A stretch of 64,000 nt of DNA from Ochrobactrum chromiisoli (GCF_026241335.1 NZ_JAPHAV010000013.1:44206-108205); one strand, 5' to 3'; numbered from the stretch's first letter, positions 52,913 to 62,859 are shown. The notes: a model not told the origin generated them from the letters alone. Program-made: numbers and translations.

Positions 52913-55797
52913 ATGCCGCGTCGTGTCACTCTAACCGATCGGCAGAAGGACGCGTTATTGCGCCTGCCGACCTCGCAGGCGGATTTGCTGAAGCATTATA
53001 CACTGAGCGATGAAGATCTCGGGCATATCAGGCAGCGTCGGCGCACTCACAATAGGTTCGGCTTCGCCCTGCAATTGTGCGTCCTGCGCTATCCCGGTCG
53101 GGTGCTCGCTCCTGGCGAGTTGATACCGGCGGAGGTGGTCGAGTTCATCGGAGCGCAGCTTGGCCTACTTGCCGACGATCTCGTCGACTATGCCTCCCGT
53201 GAGGAGACGCGGCACGAGCATCTTGCCGAGCTGCGGTCGCTCTACGGATTCCGTGCCTTCTCCGGACGTGGAGCACACGAGCTGAAGGACTGGCTGTTCC
53301 GGGAAGCCGAGCTGGCGGTGTCAAACGAGGACATTGCCCGTCGCTTCGTGGCCGAGTGCCGTCGCACCCGCACGGTTCTTCCCGCGACATCCACGATCGA
53401 GCGACTTTGCGCCACGGCTCTGGTCGATGCGGAGCGGCAAATCGAGACGAGGATCGCCGATCGCTTATCGGTGCTGATCCGGGGACAGTTACTGGCATTG
53501 CTCGAGGAGACGGCTGACGATCGGGTCACCCGCTTCGTGTGGCTGCGTCAGTTCGAGCCTGGCTCGAACTCGTCGTCGGCCAACCGGCTACTCGACCGGT
53601 TGGAATACCTGCAACGTGTCGATCTTCCCGAGGATCTGCTGGCCGGTGTTCCTGCCCATCGGGTGACACGTCTGCGCAGGCAGGGCGAGCGATATTACGC
53701 CGACGGCATGCGTGATCTCCCGGAGGACAGACGGCTGGCGATTCTGGCCGTTTGCGCATCGGAATGGCAGGCGATGCTCGCCGACGCCGTTGTCGAAACC
53801 CATGACCGGATCGTCGGCAGGCTCTACCGTGCTTCAGAGCGCATTTGCCAGGCAAAGATCGCCGACGAAGCAAGCGCAGTGCGCGACACCTTGAAATCCT
53901 TTGCCGAAATCGGCGGCGCCCTAGTCGATGCACAGGATGATGGCCAGCCACTGGACGCCGTCATCGCGAGCGGATTAGGGTGGGACGGTTTCAAGACCCT
54001 TGTTGCAATGGCAACCCGGCTAACCGCTACCATGGCGGACGACCCTCTCAATCATGTGCTCGACGGTTATCACCGTTTCCGCCGTTACGCTCCGCGCATG
54101 TTGCGCCTGCTCGATCTGCGGGCTGCGCCTGTCGCGCTCCCGCTTCTCGAAGCGGTGATGACTTTGCGCACCGGTTTGAACGATGCCGCGCTGACCGGCT
54201 TCCTGCGTCCGAGCTCGAAATGGCATCGCCATCTTCGGGCTCAGGCGGCTGGTGACGCCCGCCTCTGGGAAATCGCGGTTCTGTTCCATCTTCGCGACGC
54301 GTTCCGCTCCGGAGATATCTGGCTGGCCAGGTCACGGCGCTATGGCGATCTGAAACATGCACTCGTTCCGGCGCAGGCTGTCGCGGAAGGCGGTCGCCTC
54401 GCCGTGCCATTGCGGCCGGAGGAATGGCTGGCGGATCGTCAAGCTCGCCTTGCCGTCCGGCTACGCGAGCTGAGCCGTGCGGCACGCGCGGGCACGATTC
54501 CCGGCGGATCGATCGAAAACGGTGTTCTGCATATCGACAAGCTCGAAGCTGCCGCGCCGGCCGGCGCCGAAGATCTGGTTCTCGATCTCTACAAACAGAT
54601 CCCACCCACGCGGATCACCGACCTCCTACTGGAGGTGGATGCGGCGACCGGCTTCTGCGAGGCCTTCACCCATCTGCGCACGGGAGCGCCCTGCGCCGAC
54701 CGGATCGGCCTGATGAACGTCATTCTCGCGGAAGGGATCAACCTCGGTCTTCGCAAGATGGCCGACGCGACGAACACCCATACCTTCTGGGAGTTGATCC
54801 GCATTGGACGGTGGCATGTCGAGGGCGAAGCTTACGACCGGGCGCTGGCGATGGTCGTCGAGGCGCAGGCGGAATTACCCATGGCCCAGATATGGGGCAT
54901 GGGCACCTCGGCTTCGAGTGACGGCCAGTTCTTCACCGCCACAGAGCAAGGTGAGGCCATGAACCTGGTCAACGCGAAATACGGCACTACCCCGGGCCTG
55001 AAAGCCTATAGCCACGTCTCGGACCAATACGCGCCGTTCGCGACCCAGGTGATTCCTGCAACGGCGAGCGAAGCCCCTTACATTCTCGACGGCCTGCTCA
55101 TGAACGATGCCGGCCGCCATATCCGCGAGCAGTTCGCCGACACGGGCGGCTTCACCGATCACGTCTTTGCTGCGTGCGCTATTCTCGGCTACCGGTTCGC
55201 TCCGCGCATCCGCGACCTGCCATCCAAACGGCTCTATGCGTTCGATCCGTCGGCCGCCCCAGCCCACTTGCGGGCCATGATCGGCGGAAAAATCAATCAG
55301 GCCATGATCGAGCGCAACTGGCCCGATATCCTGCGCATCGCCGCCACCATCGCGGCCGGGAGCATCGCGCCCAGCCAGATTCTGCGCAAGCTCGCCTCCT
55401 ATCCGCGGCAGAACGAACTGGCCACAGCTTTGCGCGAGGTCGGTCGCGTCGAGCGGACCCTGTTCATGATCGACTGGATTCTGGATGCCGAACTGCAACG
55501 CCGCGCCCAGATCGGGCTCAACAAGGGCGAGGCACATCACGCGCTGAAGCGGGCCATCAGCTTCCACCGGCGCGGCGAAATCCGCGACCGTTCCGCCGAA
55601 GGCCAGCACTACCGGATCGCCGGCATGAACCTGCTCGCCGCGATCATTATCTTCTGGAACACCATGAAGCTCGGCCAAGTCGTTGCCAACCAGAAATGCG
55701 AGGGAAAACTGCTATCGCCTGATCTGCTGGCTCATGTCTCGCCGCTCGGATGGGAACATATCAATCTCACCGGAAAATATCGTTGGCCAAAAACCTT
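52913..55797 (+). pseudogene. tnpA: Tn3-family transposase, split near its 3' end by IS110
   Basis: From the ATG at 52913 about 962 residues are native: [53 protein letters not shown] in the DDE domain, and [18 protein letters not shown] at the end. The frame then reads KTLDQMSDFSRQSR and stops at 55834, inside IS110 DNA. The natural C-terminus seems to resume at about 57216 and end at TAG 57267-57269, within the terminal repeat. Only the last 15-20 residues are replaced, so some activity may remain. Confidence 0.8.
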
Positions 55798-57220
55798 AGA
55801 CCAGATGAGCGATTTTTCGCGGCAAAGCCGCTAAGTTTTCCTTGTTGAGCCAATATTGGTTTTGAAAGGAACGACCATGGAGAAAATAGTTTATGTAGGC
55901 CTCGACGTCCATGCTGATACGATTGCTGTTGCCATTGCAGATGACGGGCGGAATGGGGAGATCCGTTTTCACGGTGTGAGCGACAATACCGCTGATAGTG
56001 TTCGGCGTCTTACCAAGCGCCTTGTCGCGACAAATACGCATCCCACCTTCTGCTATGAAGCCGGTCCATGCGGATATGGTTTACATCGATTGCTGACGAA
56101 GCTTGGTTTTGATTGTGCTGTCGTCTCTCCGGCCATGATACCAAGACGTACTGGTGATCGGATCAAGACTGATCGGCGAGACGCCGAAATGCTGGCGCGA
56201 CTGTGGCGAGCAGGCGAGTGGACCCCAGTCTGGACGCAGGATGAAGAACAGGAAGCTATACGAGACCTGATCCGGACCCGCACACAGTCTCTGGACGCGC
56301 TGAAGATTGCGAAACAGCAACTGCAAAGCTTCCTGTTGCGACATGGCCTTCGCTACACTCGACCGACCTACTGGACAAAAATGCATTGGCGCTGGATCAA
56401 TGATTTTCGCAAATTCCGCTTTCCGCACCAGCAACTGGCTTTTGAGGAATTGAAGCGAACTATTCGGCAGATTGAAGAGCGTATTTCCACAGTGGATAAA
56501 GCCCTTGAAGATGCGGTAAAGGACTGGCGCTTTGGTGATCTGGTCGATGCTCTGCGATCATTGCGCGGCGTCAACACAACTATCGCTGCGACCCTGGCCG
56601 CGGAGATAGGCGATATCAGTCGCTTCGAAAATCCCCGCCAGCTCATGGCCTGGCTGGGACTGGTACCCAGTGAACATTCCAGCGGCTGTACAGTCAGACG
56701 CGGCCGTATTACGAAGACGGGAAATGCGCTGGCTCGAACCATGATGGTTGAAGCAAGCTGGTCATATCGCCACCCGGCTCGAGAAGGACAGCCATACCTG
56801 AAGCGCTGCCAGCATCAACCTCAGGAGATTAAAGATATCGGATGGAAGGCACAGACGCGTTTATGCAAGAGATACCGGGACCTTTCAAAAACCGGAAAAC
56901 CGCAACCTCGTGTTCTGACAGCTGTTGCACGTGAACTTGCAGGCTTCATCTGGGACATTGCGCGGCACGTACCGATCCAAGCCAGGTAATCTGCAACTTG
57001 CCAGACTTTTCTGCCTGTGCAGTATGCTGAAGATGACGACCAGAGATCAGGGAACCCTCGACGTACGTTGGGATAAACATCCGTCCTTAGAGAGAGGCAA
57101 GCCCGCATCGAATATGGTCAGGCGGTAGAATCCGCGGATGAGAGTATGATAACCATCGGTTCGGCTCGTCATCTCCAGCACCGTGCACAGGCTACTAAGT
57201 TGACCACCCTCGTGAAAACG
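55795..57220 (+). mobile_element. IS110-family insertion sequence, about 1.4 kb
   Basis: One transposase gene with an AT-rich 5' leader (55840-55876) and a roughly 230-bp non-coding tail. IS110 elements lack clear inverted repeats, so ends are judged from where transposase-coding sequence of the Tn3 tnpA stops and resumes. Uncertain by about 20 bp. Confidence 0.6.
55877..56989 (+). CDS. IS110-family transposase
   Basis: An intact 370-residue protein from the ATG at 55877 (AAGGA upstream). The N-terminal DEDD domain begins IVYVGLDVHADTIAVAI and has YEAGPCGYGLHRLL, KTDRRDAEMLARLWRAGEWTPV; the C-terminal domain has LRSLRGVNTTIAATLAAEIGD, MAWLGLVPSEHSSG and ITKTGNALARTMMVEASW with the Ser nucleophile region. 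Confidence 0.92.
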   Translation: MEKIVYVGLDVHADTIAVAIADDGRNGEIRFHGVSDNTADSVRRLTKRLVATNTHPTFCYEAGPCGYGLHRLLTKLGFDCAVVSPAMIPRRTGDRIKTDRRDAEMLARLWRAGEWTPVWTQDEEQEAIRDLIRTRTQSLDALKIAKQQLQSFLLRHGLRYTRPTYWTKMHWRWINDFRKFRFPHQQLAFEELKRTIRQIEERISTVDKALEDAVKDWRFGDLVDALRSLRGVNTTIAATLAAEIGDISRFENPRQLMAWLGLVPSEHSSGCTVRRGRITKTGNALARTMMVEASWSYRHPAREGQPYLKRCQHQPQEIKDIGWKAQTRLCKRYRDLSKTGKPQPRVLTAVARELAGFIWDIARHVPIQAR

Positions 57221-57259
57221 GGGTAATTTAAACGCGGCCGGAAAACCTAAATCGCTCAT

Positions 57260-57297
57260 GAGAGCGTAGGATTCCGCCCCCTCCCGCAAACGACCCC
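57260..57297. repeat. 38-bp Tn3-family terminal inverted repeat, right end of the 33-kb mosaic
   Basis: Inverted copy of 24203-24240, with 35 of 38 bases identical; the three innermost bases differ. It overlaps the probable tnpA stop at 57267 and directly abuts an istB gene at 57298. Confidence 0.88.
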
Positions 57298-57945
57298 CTC
57301 ATGCTCGACCGGGAGATCGTCGTGCGCGCCGATAAACGGCTGACCGCGCGTCTGGTGGCCGCAAAGCTGCGCTTCCCGCAGGCCTGTGTCGAAGATATCG
57401 ACTTCCATGCGGCGCGTAATCTCGACCGTCGGGCGACAATGGCGCTGGCGCAGGGACAATGGCTTAAGAACCAGGAGAATTTGATCGTGACAGGGAAAAC
57501 CGGCACGGGAAAGTCATGGCTGGCCTGTGCACTGGGACGTCAGGCGGCCCGACATGACCATTCCGTTCTCTATATTCGCGCGCCCCGCCTCTTCGAAGAT
57601 CTCGCCATGGCCAAGCTGGACGGTCGCTATCCAAGGCTCATGAACCGTCTTATGAAGGTCCAGTTGCTGATCCTTGACGACTTCGCCACGCACACGCTCA
57701 ACGATCAGCAGCGCTTCCATCTCTTTGAAATCATCGAAGAGAGATACCAACGCAGGTCGACACTCATTACCGCACAGGTTCCGGTAAATACCTGGCACGA
57801 CCTAATCGGGGACGAAACCGTTGCCGATGCGATACTCGACCGCGTCGTGCACAATGCTCACCGCATCAATTTGGAAGGGGATAGCATGCGCAAAGCCAAA
57901 TCCGGCATTGACATAACGCTCAGCGCGGACAACGAAAGAACGTAA
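57298..57945 (+). pseudogene. istB: IS21 helper ATPase IstB, N-terminus lost
   Basis: About 215 residues. Walker [17 protein letters not shown] (about residue 64), Walker [12 protein letters not shown], and the C-terminal [35 protein letters not shown]. The first 45-odd residues are missing because the Tn3 terminal repeat cuts in at 57297. No istA accompanies it. Confidence 0.85.
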
Positions 57946-57985
57946 GTCTGATCAACAACAGGCCTGAAAAACGCCGCGGCTGAAC

Positions 57986-58054
57986 TGTCCGCGAATTAGC
58001 GAAACAAGTGTCCGCGATTTACTGAAATCGCTGTCCGCGAATTCTGAAATACGC
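57986..58054. repeat. IS21 right end: three TGTCCGCG repeats, 23-bp period
   Basis: TGTCCGCGAATT or TGTCCGCGATTT starts at 57986, 58009 and 58032, exactly 23 bp apart, followed by GCGAAAC or CTGAAAT. Such arrays are IstA binding sites at IS21-family tips. The tip lies in a TauE-type gene and probably truncates it. Confidence 0.75.
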
Positions 58055-58315
58055 AATAGTGCCCAGTGCGGAGAAGACAACACCACAACGCCACCAGATG
58101 TGCCCCTTCAGGGCATGGCTCGTAAAATTCGCGAACGCGTTGACTGAAACAGCAAGTGCACCCGTACCGATGGCGACATGGGGCTGGCTCACACCGACGA
58201 CATAAAGGAGCAACGGTGTAGCGAGGATGGAGCCGCCGCCGCCAAGCAATCCCAGCATAAAGCCAACAACACTTCCGGAACCCACCGCCGCAAGGATGGA
58301 GTTACTCAGCACCAT
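58055..58315 (-). pseudogene. TauE/SafE-type exporter, N-terminal fragment
   Basis: About 87 residues of a sulfite/organosulfur exporter: GSVVGFMLGLLGGGGSILATPLLLYVVG and VAIGTGALAVSVNAFANFTSHAL match the first repeat of the TauE/SafE fold. The IS21 tip replaces the rest from about 58054. In relatives this gene follows bigR and completes the persulfide operon, exporting sulfite or sulfide made by Blh. Confidence 0.75.
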
Positions 58316-58347
58316 AGGATCCTAACTCTCTCACGCACTGTCAGCGC

Positions 58348-58689
58348 TCATTTCGCCTTCTCCACGCAGAAGATGTCGTAAAGGGAGGCGACCAGTTGCG
58401 CTGCCTTTTCTTCTGTGAGGCGATAAAAAATCTGTTTCCCCTCCCGTCGCGTCTCGACTATTCCGGAACTGCGCAACACCGTTAGATGCTGCGACAGGTG
58501 CGGTTGATGAACCCCGATCTTTTCTTCCATCCTACCAACGGAATACTCGCCTTCCACCAAGGTACAAACGATCATCAGACGCGCTGGATGGGACAGCGTC
58601 TTGAGCAGGTCTGCGACTTCGTTCGCGCGCAGAGATAATTCAACTGAAGATAGTCCATCTTTCATCATCGTTATGCTGTTCACGGTCAT
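58348..58689 (-). CDS. bigR: ArsR-family persulfide-sensing repressor (BigR type)
   Basis: A 113-residue winged-helix protein. The start at 58689 gives an ATGA overlap with the blh stop; an ATG at 58695 is two codons longer. KTLSHPARLMIVCTLVEGEYSVGRMEEKIGVHQPHLSQHLTVLRSSG is the DNA-binding domain. The two Cys (VCTL and IFCVE at the C-terminus) match the BigR pair that forms a disulfide or trisulfide on sensing H2S or persulfides and releases the operator. Confidence 0.87.
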   Translation of the reverse strand: MTVNSITMMKDGLSSVELSLRANEVADLLKTLSHPARLMIVCTLVEGEYSVGRMEEKIGVHQPHLSQHLTVLRSSGIVETRREGKQIFYRLTEEKAAQLVASLYDIFCVEKAK

Positions 58690-59984
58690 TCCCATGCGGC
58701 CCCTTCCAGAGCATCCAGCGGAAACCTCAGATAGCGCTTACCGTTGGCTTCTGGCTCAGGTAGACGTCCACCACTTATGTTCACCTGCAACGCATGCAAG
58801 ATGAGCCTTGGCATTGGCAGCGTTTTGTCGCGCTTGGTCCGTAAGGCAACGAAGGCTTCTTCCGATACGCCCGCCAGGTGCGGATTGTGCTTCTTTTGAT
58901 CAGCCACGGTGCATTCCCAACGCGGCGCACGACCGCCCGGCTGGTAATCATGTCCGGTGAATAGCCGCGTCTCATCGGGAAGTGCCATGATATTCTGGAT
59001 TGACCCCCACAATGCTCGCGCATCGCCGCCGGGAAAATCGGCCCGTGCCGTACCGCTGTCGGGCATAAAAATTGTGTCGTGGACAAATACCGCGTCGCCA
59101 ATCACGTAAGTGATTGAAGCGAGAGTATGGCCAGGCGAGAACATAACTCTGGCATCGATGGAACCAACCTTAAACGTCTCACCATCGGCAAAGAGCCGAT
59201 CCCATTGCGAGCCATCTGTAGCTAGTTCGGGCCAGTTGTAGATCTCCTTCCACAGCTTCTGGAATCTGATTACATGCTCGCCTATCGCCGTCTTTGCGCC
59301 CGTTTTCTCCTTGAGATACTGAGCTGCGGAAAAGTGGTCGGCGTGTGGATGAGTGTCGAGAATCCATTCGACCGTCAGGCCACTATTGCGGACGTAATTG
59401 AGTATTGCGTCTGCGTTGATCGTCGCCGTGGCCCCCGACTTTTCATCAAAGTCGAGAACGGGATCTACAATTGCGCACATACCGGTCGCCGGATCGGACA
59501 CCACGTACTGAACACTGGAGGTTCGCCTATCGAAAAAGCCTTTTACCTGCGGGCGACGGTCAGCGAAGCGTTGAAGCCACGATGCTGCGACACTGGTATC
59601 AAAGCCGAGCTGATGTCCGAATGGTACGACGTCTTCAACAGACATGCGTCCGTCCAACACCTCACCGATCAGATAAAGGCTGAGCGAACGCGTACCTGTT
59701 TTGCAATGCGCAAGCACGGGGCCATCGGATTTTCTGACCGCCGCCTGAAACGCTCGCACATCAGCTTCAGTGATCGTATTCATTGTGACCGGAATATACG
59801 CATAAGAGAGATCGCATTGGTGGGCTGCATCGCATTCCGCTTCGTTTCCCGGCTGGTCTGCGCTTTCGTTATCGGGGCGGTTGTTGATCAGCGTTTTGAA
59901 GCCGCTTCGATCGAGTACACTGAGTTCTTGCGCGCTTGGCTGCGAAGATACCGACAGCTTCTCAGATATTCTGGTGACGGGCAT
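58686..59984 (-). CDS. blh: Blh: fused DUF442 phosphatase-like sulfurtransferase and persulfide dioxygenase
   Basis: A 432-residue two-domain protein. The first 110 residues are a DUF442 phosphatase-like domain with the Cys loop VLAHCKTGTRS (a Cys-based sulfurtransferase here). From about residue 155 comes a metallo-beta-lactamase fold, ILDTHPHADHFSAAQYL (HxHxDH metal site), FSPGHTLASITYV and LFTGHDYQPGG (additional metal His and Asp), typical of ETHE1/persulfide dioxygenase with mononuclear iron. The protein detoxifies persulfides. It leads the operon blh-bigR-tauE'. Confidence 0.9.
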   Translation of the reverse strand: MPVTRISEKLSVSSQPSAQELSVLDRSGFKTLINNRPDNESADQPGNEAECDAAHQCDLSYAYIPVTMNTITEADVRAFQAAVRKSDGPVLAHCKTGTRSLSLYLIGEVLDGRMSVEDVVPFGHQLGFDTSVAASWLQRFADRRPQVKGFFDRRTSSVQYVVSDPATGMCAIVDPVLDFDEKSGATATINADAILNYVRNSGLTVEWILDTHPHADHFSAAQYLKEKTGAKTAIGEHVIRFQKLWKEIYNWPELATDGSQWDRLFADGETFKVGSIDARVMFSPGHTLASITYVIGDAVFVHDTIFMPDSGTARADFPGGDARALWGSIQNIMALPDETRLFTGHDYQPGGRAPRWECTVADQKKHNPHLAGVSEEAFVALRTKRDKTLPMPRLILHALQVNISGGRLPEPEANGKRYLRFPLDALEGAAWE

Positions 59985-60000
59985 TTATGCCTCCAACATA

Positions 60001-60031
60001 ACATTATATAATATACTATAATGTATAATGT
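60001..60031 (-). promoter_or_regulatory. 31-bp imperfect AT palindrome, BigR operator candidate
   Basis: ACATTATA at 60001 is mirrored by the end at 60031, 13 of the 15 base pairs either side of the centre matching. It lies 17 bp upstream of the blh ATG. BigR boxes are AT-rich palindromes covering the -10 region, so this is the likely target. Confidence 0.65.
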
Positions 60032-60209
60032 TAACGTTTTCAAGCCTCCCTCGAAAACGCAGATTTTTAAAATCCGCGCAGGAGCTCTAACGAAAAAGGT
60101 AAAAGCCCAATCGCCGGAGAAGAATTCTATAACTTCAAATTTTCAGTCCACTGGCAAAGGGCCTCGATATAGGTATGATGATATGCATCCAATGCCCGGA
60201 GGTACCTCA

Positions 60210-60905
60210 ATGAGCCGATTGCATACAGAAAACCACCTCGTATCGCGGATCGGTTGGCTTCGCGCAGCGGTACTCGGCGCCAATGATGGTATTGTCTCAA
60301 CGGCGAGCCTCATTATGGGCGTCGCATCTGCTTCAACGGGAACGACGCAGATCTTGATCGCTGGCATCGCAGGCCTTGTTGCAGGCGCGATGTCCATGGC
60401 GGCGGGTGAGTATGTTTCTGTCAGCTCTCAATCCGATACGGAGTTGGCAGATCTTGCCAGAGAGCGCAAGGAACTCAAAACTCAGCCCGAAGCAGAGCTC
60501 GATGAATTGATGCAAGCCTATATTGATCGCGGCCTAACTCCGGAACTGGCGCGGCAGGTGGCAATACAGCTGACCTCACACAATGCTCTGGCAGCTCATG
60601 CTCGTGACGAACTGGGAATTGTCGAACACATGGAGGCACGGCCAGTGCAAGCAGCGCTGACCTCAGCGGCCACGTTCTCGATTGGGGCCGCCCTACCCTT
60701 GCTGATGGCGGTCATCGCGCCTCCCTCGATCTTGCTTTATGCGGTTGCTATCTCTTCCTTGCTGTTTCTAGCGTTACTAGGCGCAATCGGCGCCAAGGCG
60801 GGAGGAGCTAATATGCTTAAGGCAACCGTTCGCGTCACTTTTTGGGGCGCATTGGCCATGGCAATCACGGCTGGTATTGGGGCCCTCGTCGGCACATCGG
60901 TCTGA
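60210..60905 (+). CDS. VIT1/CCC1-family metal transporter
   Basis: A 231-residue membrane protein with CGGAGG before the ATG at 60210. GWLRAAVLGANDGIVSTASLIMGVASA and LVAGAMSMAAGEYVSVSSQSDTE are family signatures, a charged loop with ERKELKTQPEAELDELMQAY is the metal-binding region (Glu-rich), and three helices end the chain. VIT/CCC1 proteins move Fe2+ or Mn2+ across membranes. It is divergent from the persulfide operon. Confidence 0.85.
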   Translation: MSRLHTENHLVSRIGWLRAAVLGANDGIVSTASLIMGVASASTGTTQILIAGIAGLVAGAMSMAAGEYVSVSSQSDTELADLARERKELKTQPEAELDELMQAYIDRGLTPELARQVAIQLTSHNALAAHARDELGIVEHMEARPVQAALTSAATFSIGAALPLLMAVIAPPSILLYAVAISSLLFLALLGAIGAKAGGANMLKATVRVTFWGALAMAITAGIGALVGTSV

Positions 60906-61014
60906 CCGTGGATCTGAGTTTATAGGGAATACATATGTAAAGAAGAATTACTGTAGTCGGTCAGAGGCAGGGCTCTATAATTTGCTCATTCTATAGGTCG
61001 GGGAGACGCTAAAG

Positions 61015-62859
61015 ATGCGGTTTTCAGGTGAAGATCGATCAAAGACAATCCTTTTGATTTTTGCCTTGTGCGGACTTGTTATCGGGCTCGGCCTGCACTT
61101 CTCCGGCTACTCATACGGCGCGCGGCTAGCCTGGACTATTGCCACTTTGCCTGTGCTGGCGACTTTGCTCGTCGAAATTCTCCGGAGTTTATGGCGAAAG
61201 GAGTTCGGGCTGGATATTGTCGCGGCGATGTCGATGACGGCCGCGCTGGCATTCGGGGAAATGCTGGCGGCTTCGATCGTCGCCCTCATGTATACTGGGG
61301 GAGCCTTTCTTGAAAGCTTTGCCGAAGGGCGGGCACGCCGTGAGATGCATGCCTTGCTGTCCCGTGCGCCGCGAACGACAATGCGTTATATCGATGACCA
61401 TCTCGAAGAGATTGCCGTGGATACGGTTCGTCCGGGTGACCGCCTCCTGATCCGTCAAGGGGATGTCATTCCCGTTGATGGGCGTATCGCCTCCGCAAAG
61501 GCCTTCGTAAACACGTCTGCGCTCACGGGAGAGTCACTTCCGGTTTCGCTTGCGTCGGGAGCGGATGTGCTGAGCGGCTCGATGAATGCCGGCGATGCTT
61601 TCGATATCGTTGCCAAGCACGAAGCGAAGGATAGCACCTACGCTGGCATCGTTCGCCTCGTGGAAGAAGCACAGCATTCCAAGGCTCCAATGTCGAGACT
61701 GGCAGACCAGTGGTCTGTCGGCTTTCTGATCGTGACCGTCATAATCGCCTTCGGAGCATGGTGGTTCACGGGAGACCCGATAAGGTCGGTCGCCGTTCTC
61801 GTCGTGGCGACACCATGTCCTCTCATTCTGGCGGTGCCCGTCGCTCTTGTTGCGGGACTGTCGCGTTCGGCTCATTTCGGGGTGTTGGTGAAAGGCTCCC
61901 GTCCATTGGAGAATATGGCCCGTATCAATACACTGGTGCTGGACAAGACCGGAACGCTGACCGACGGTCGTCCGCAAATCACCTCAATCCACCTTGAGCC
62001 GGGATTCAGTGAAAACGAGGTATTGCGGTTCGCTGCTTCCCTTGACCAGGTGTCCAAACACCCTATGGCACAGGCCCTTGTACTGGCCGCTCAGGGGCGC
62101 GATATAGATCTTGTATTGCCGACTGACGTCAGCGAACTGGCAGGGGATGGCGTGGCGGGCTGGGTCGATCGCAAAAGCGTCGTTGTCGGCGGACATAGCT
62201 TCGTTGAGAGACAGGTCAATGCAAAACTGAGCGAAATCCCCCATACAGAAGCTGGAGCGGCCCTGGTTGCAGTCGCGATAGACGGCAGGATTGCGGGCTA
62301 TATCGTTATGGCCGACCCCTTGCGCGGCGAAGTTGTTGATACGTTACAGGAACTGCGCAAGGACGGCGTAAAGCGCATAGTGCTGGCGACAGGCGATCGT
62401 GCTGCGGTGGCCAGGCGCATCACCAAGGGCTTGGGGCTTGACGCCATCTACTCCGAACTTTCACCCGATCAAAAAGTGCTGACCGTACTCAGCGAGCGCA
62501 AGAACGGTGCTGTGATGATGGTCGGAGACGGCGTCAACGACGCGCCCGCACTTGCCGCGGCTGATGTCGGCGTTGCGATGGGTGCAAGGGGAGCGGCAGC
62601 GTCGGCTGAGGCAGCCGACGTCGTTCTTCTCGTTGACAGGATAGACAGGCTTCGCACCGGGATGGAGATTGCGAAGCGGTCAAGGCGCATTGCGATCGAA
62701 AGTGTTGTGGTGGGCATCGGCCTTTCCGTGATCGCCATGATCGCGGCAGCGTTCGGTTATCTGTTACCTGTCCAGGGTGCATTGCTCCAGGAAGTGATCG
62801 ATGTCGCTGTTATCCTCAATGCGCTCCGGGCGTTGAGAATCTCTCCCAACATCGGCTAA
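61015..62859 (+). CDS. heavy-metal P-type ATPase with TPC motif
   Basis: A 614-residue P1B-type ATPase without N-terminal metal-binding domains. ALTGESLPVS (about 171) is the actuator loop, ATPCPLILAVPVAL has Cys268 in a T-P-C context rather than CPC, DKTGTLTDG (D310) is phosphorylated, HPMAQAL is the HP motif, and GDGVNDAPAL (about D505) the hinge. Such TPC pumps are reported for Ni, Co or Fe export. It is 109 bp downstream of the VIT gene. Its 3' end overlaps the convergent ApbE gene by 96 bp. Confidence 0.87.
   Translation: MRFSGEDRSKTILLIFALCGLVIGLGLHFSGYSYGARLAWTIATLPVLATLLVEILRSLWRKEFGLDIVAAMSMTAALAFGEMLAASIVALMYTGGAFLESFAEGRARREMHALLSRAPRTTMRYIDDHLEEIAVDTVRPGDRLLIRQGDVIPVDGRIASAKAFVNTSALTGESLPVSLASGADVLSGSMNAGDAFDIVAKHEAKDSTYAGIVRLVEEAQHSKAPMSRLADQWSVGFLIVTVIIAFGAWWFTGDPIRSVAVLVVATPCPLILAVPVALVAGLSRSAHFGVLVKGSRPLENMARINTLVLDKTGTLTDGRPQITSIHLEPGFSENEVLRFAASLDQVSKHPMAQALVLAAQGRDIDLVLPTDVSELAGDGVAGWVDRKSVVVGGHSFVERQVNAKLSEIPHTEAGAALVAVAIDGRIAGYIVMADPLRGEVVDTLQELRKDGVKRIVLATGDRAAVARRITKGLGLDAIYSELSPDQKVLTVLSERKNGAVMMVGDGVNDAPALAAADVGVAMGARGAAASAEAADVVLLVDRIDRLRTGMEIAKRSRRIAIESVVVGIGLSVIAMIAAAFGYLLPVQGALLQEVIDVAVILNALRALRISPNIG

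Noticed and set aside
24198..57302. Search for a 5-bp target duplication around the outer Tn3 repeats.
   Set aside because: TATTA on the left and CTCAT on the right do not match, so the interval cannot be called a simple single-insertion transposon.
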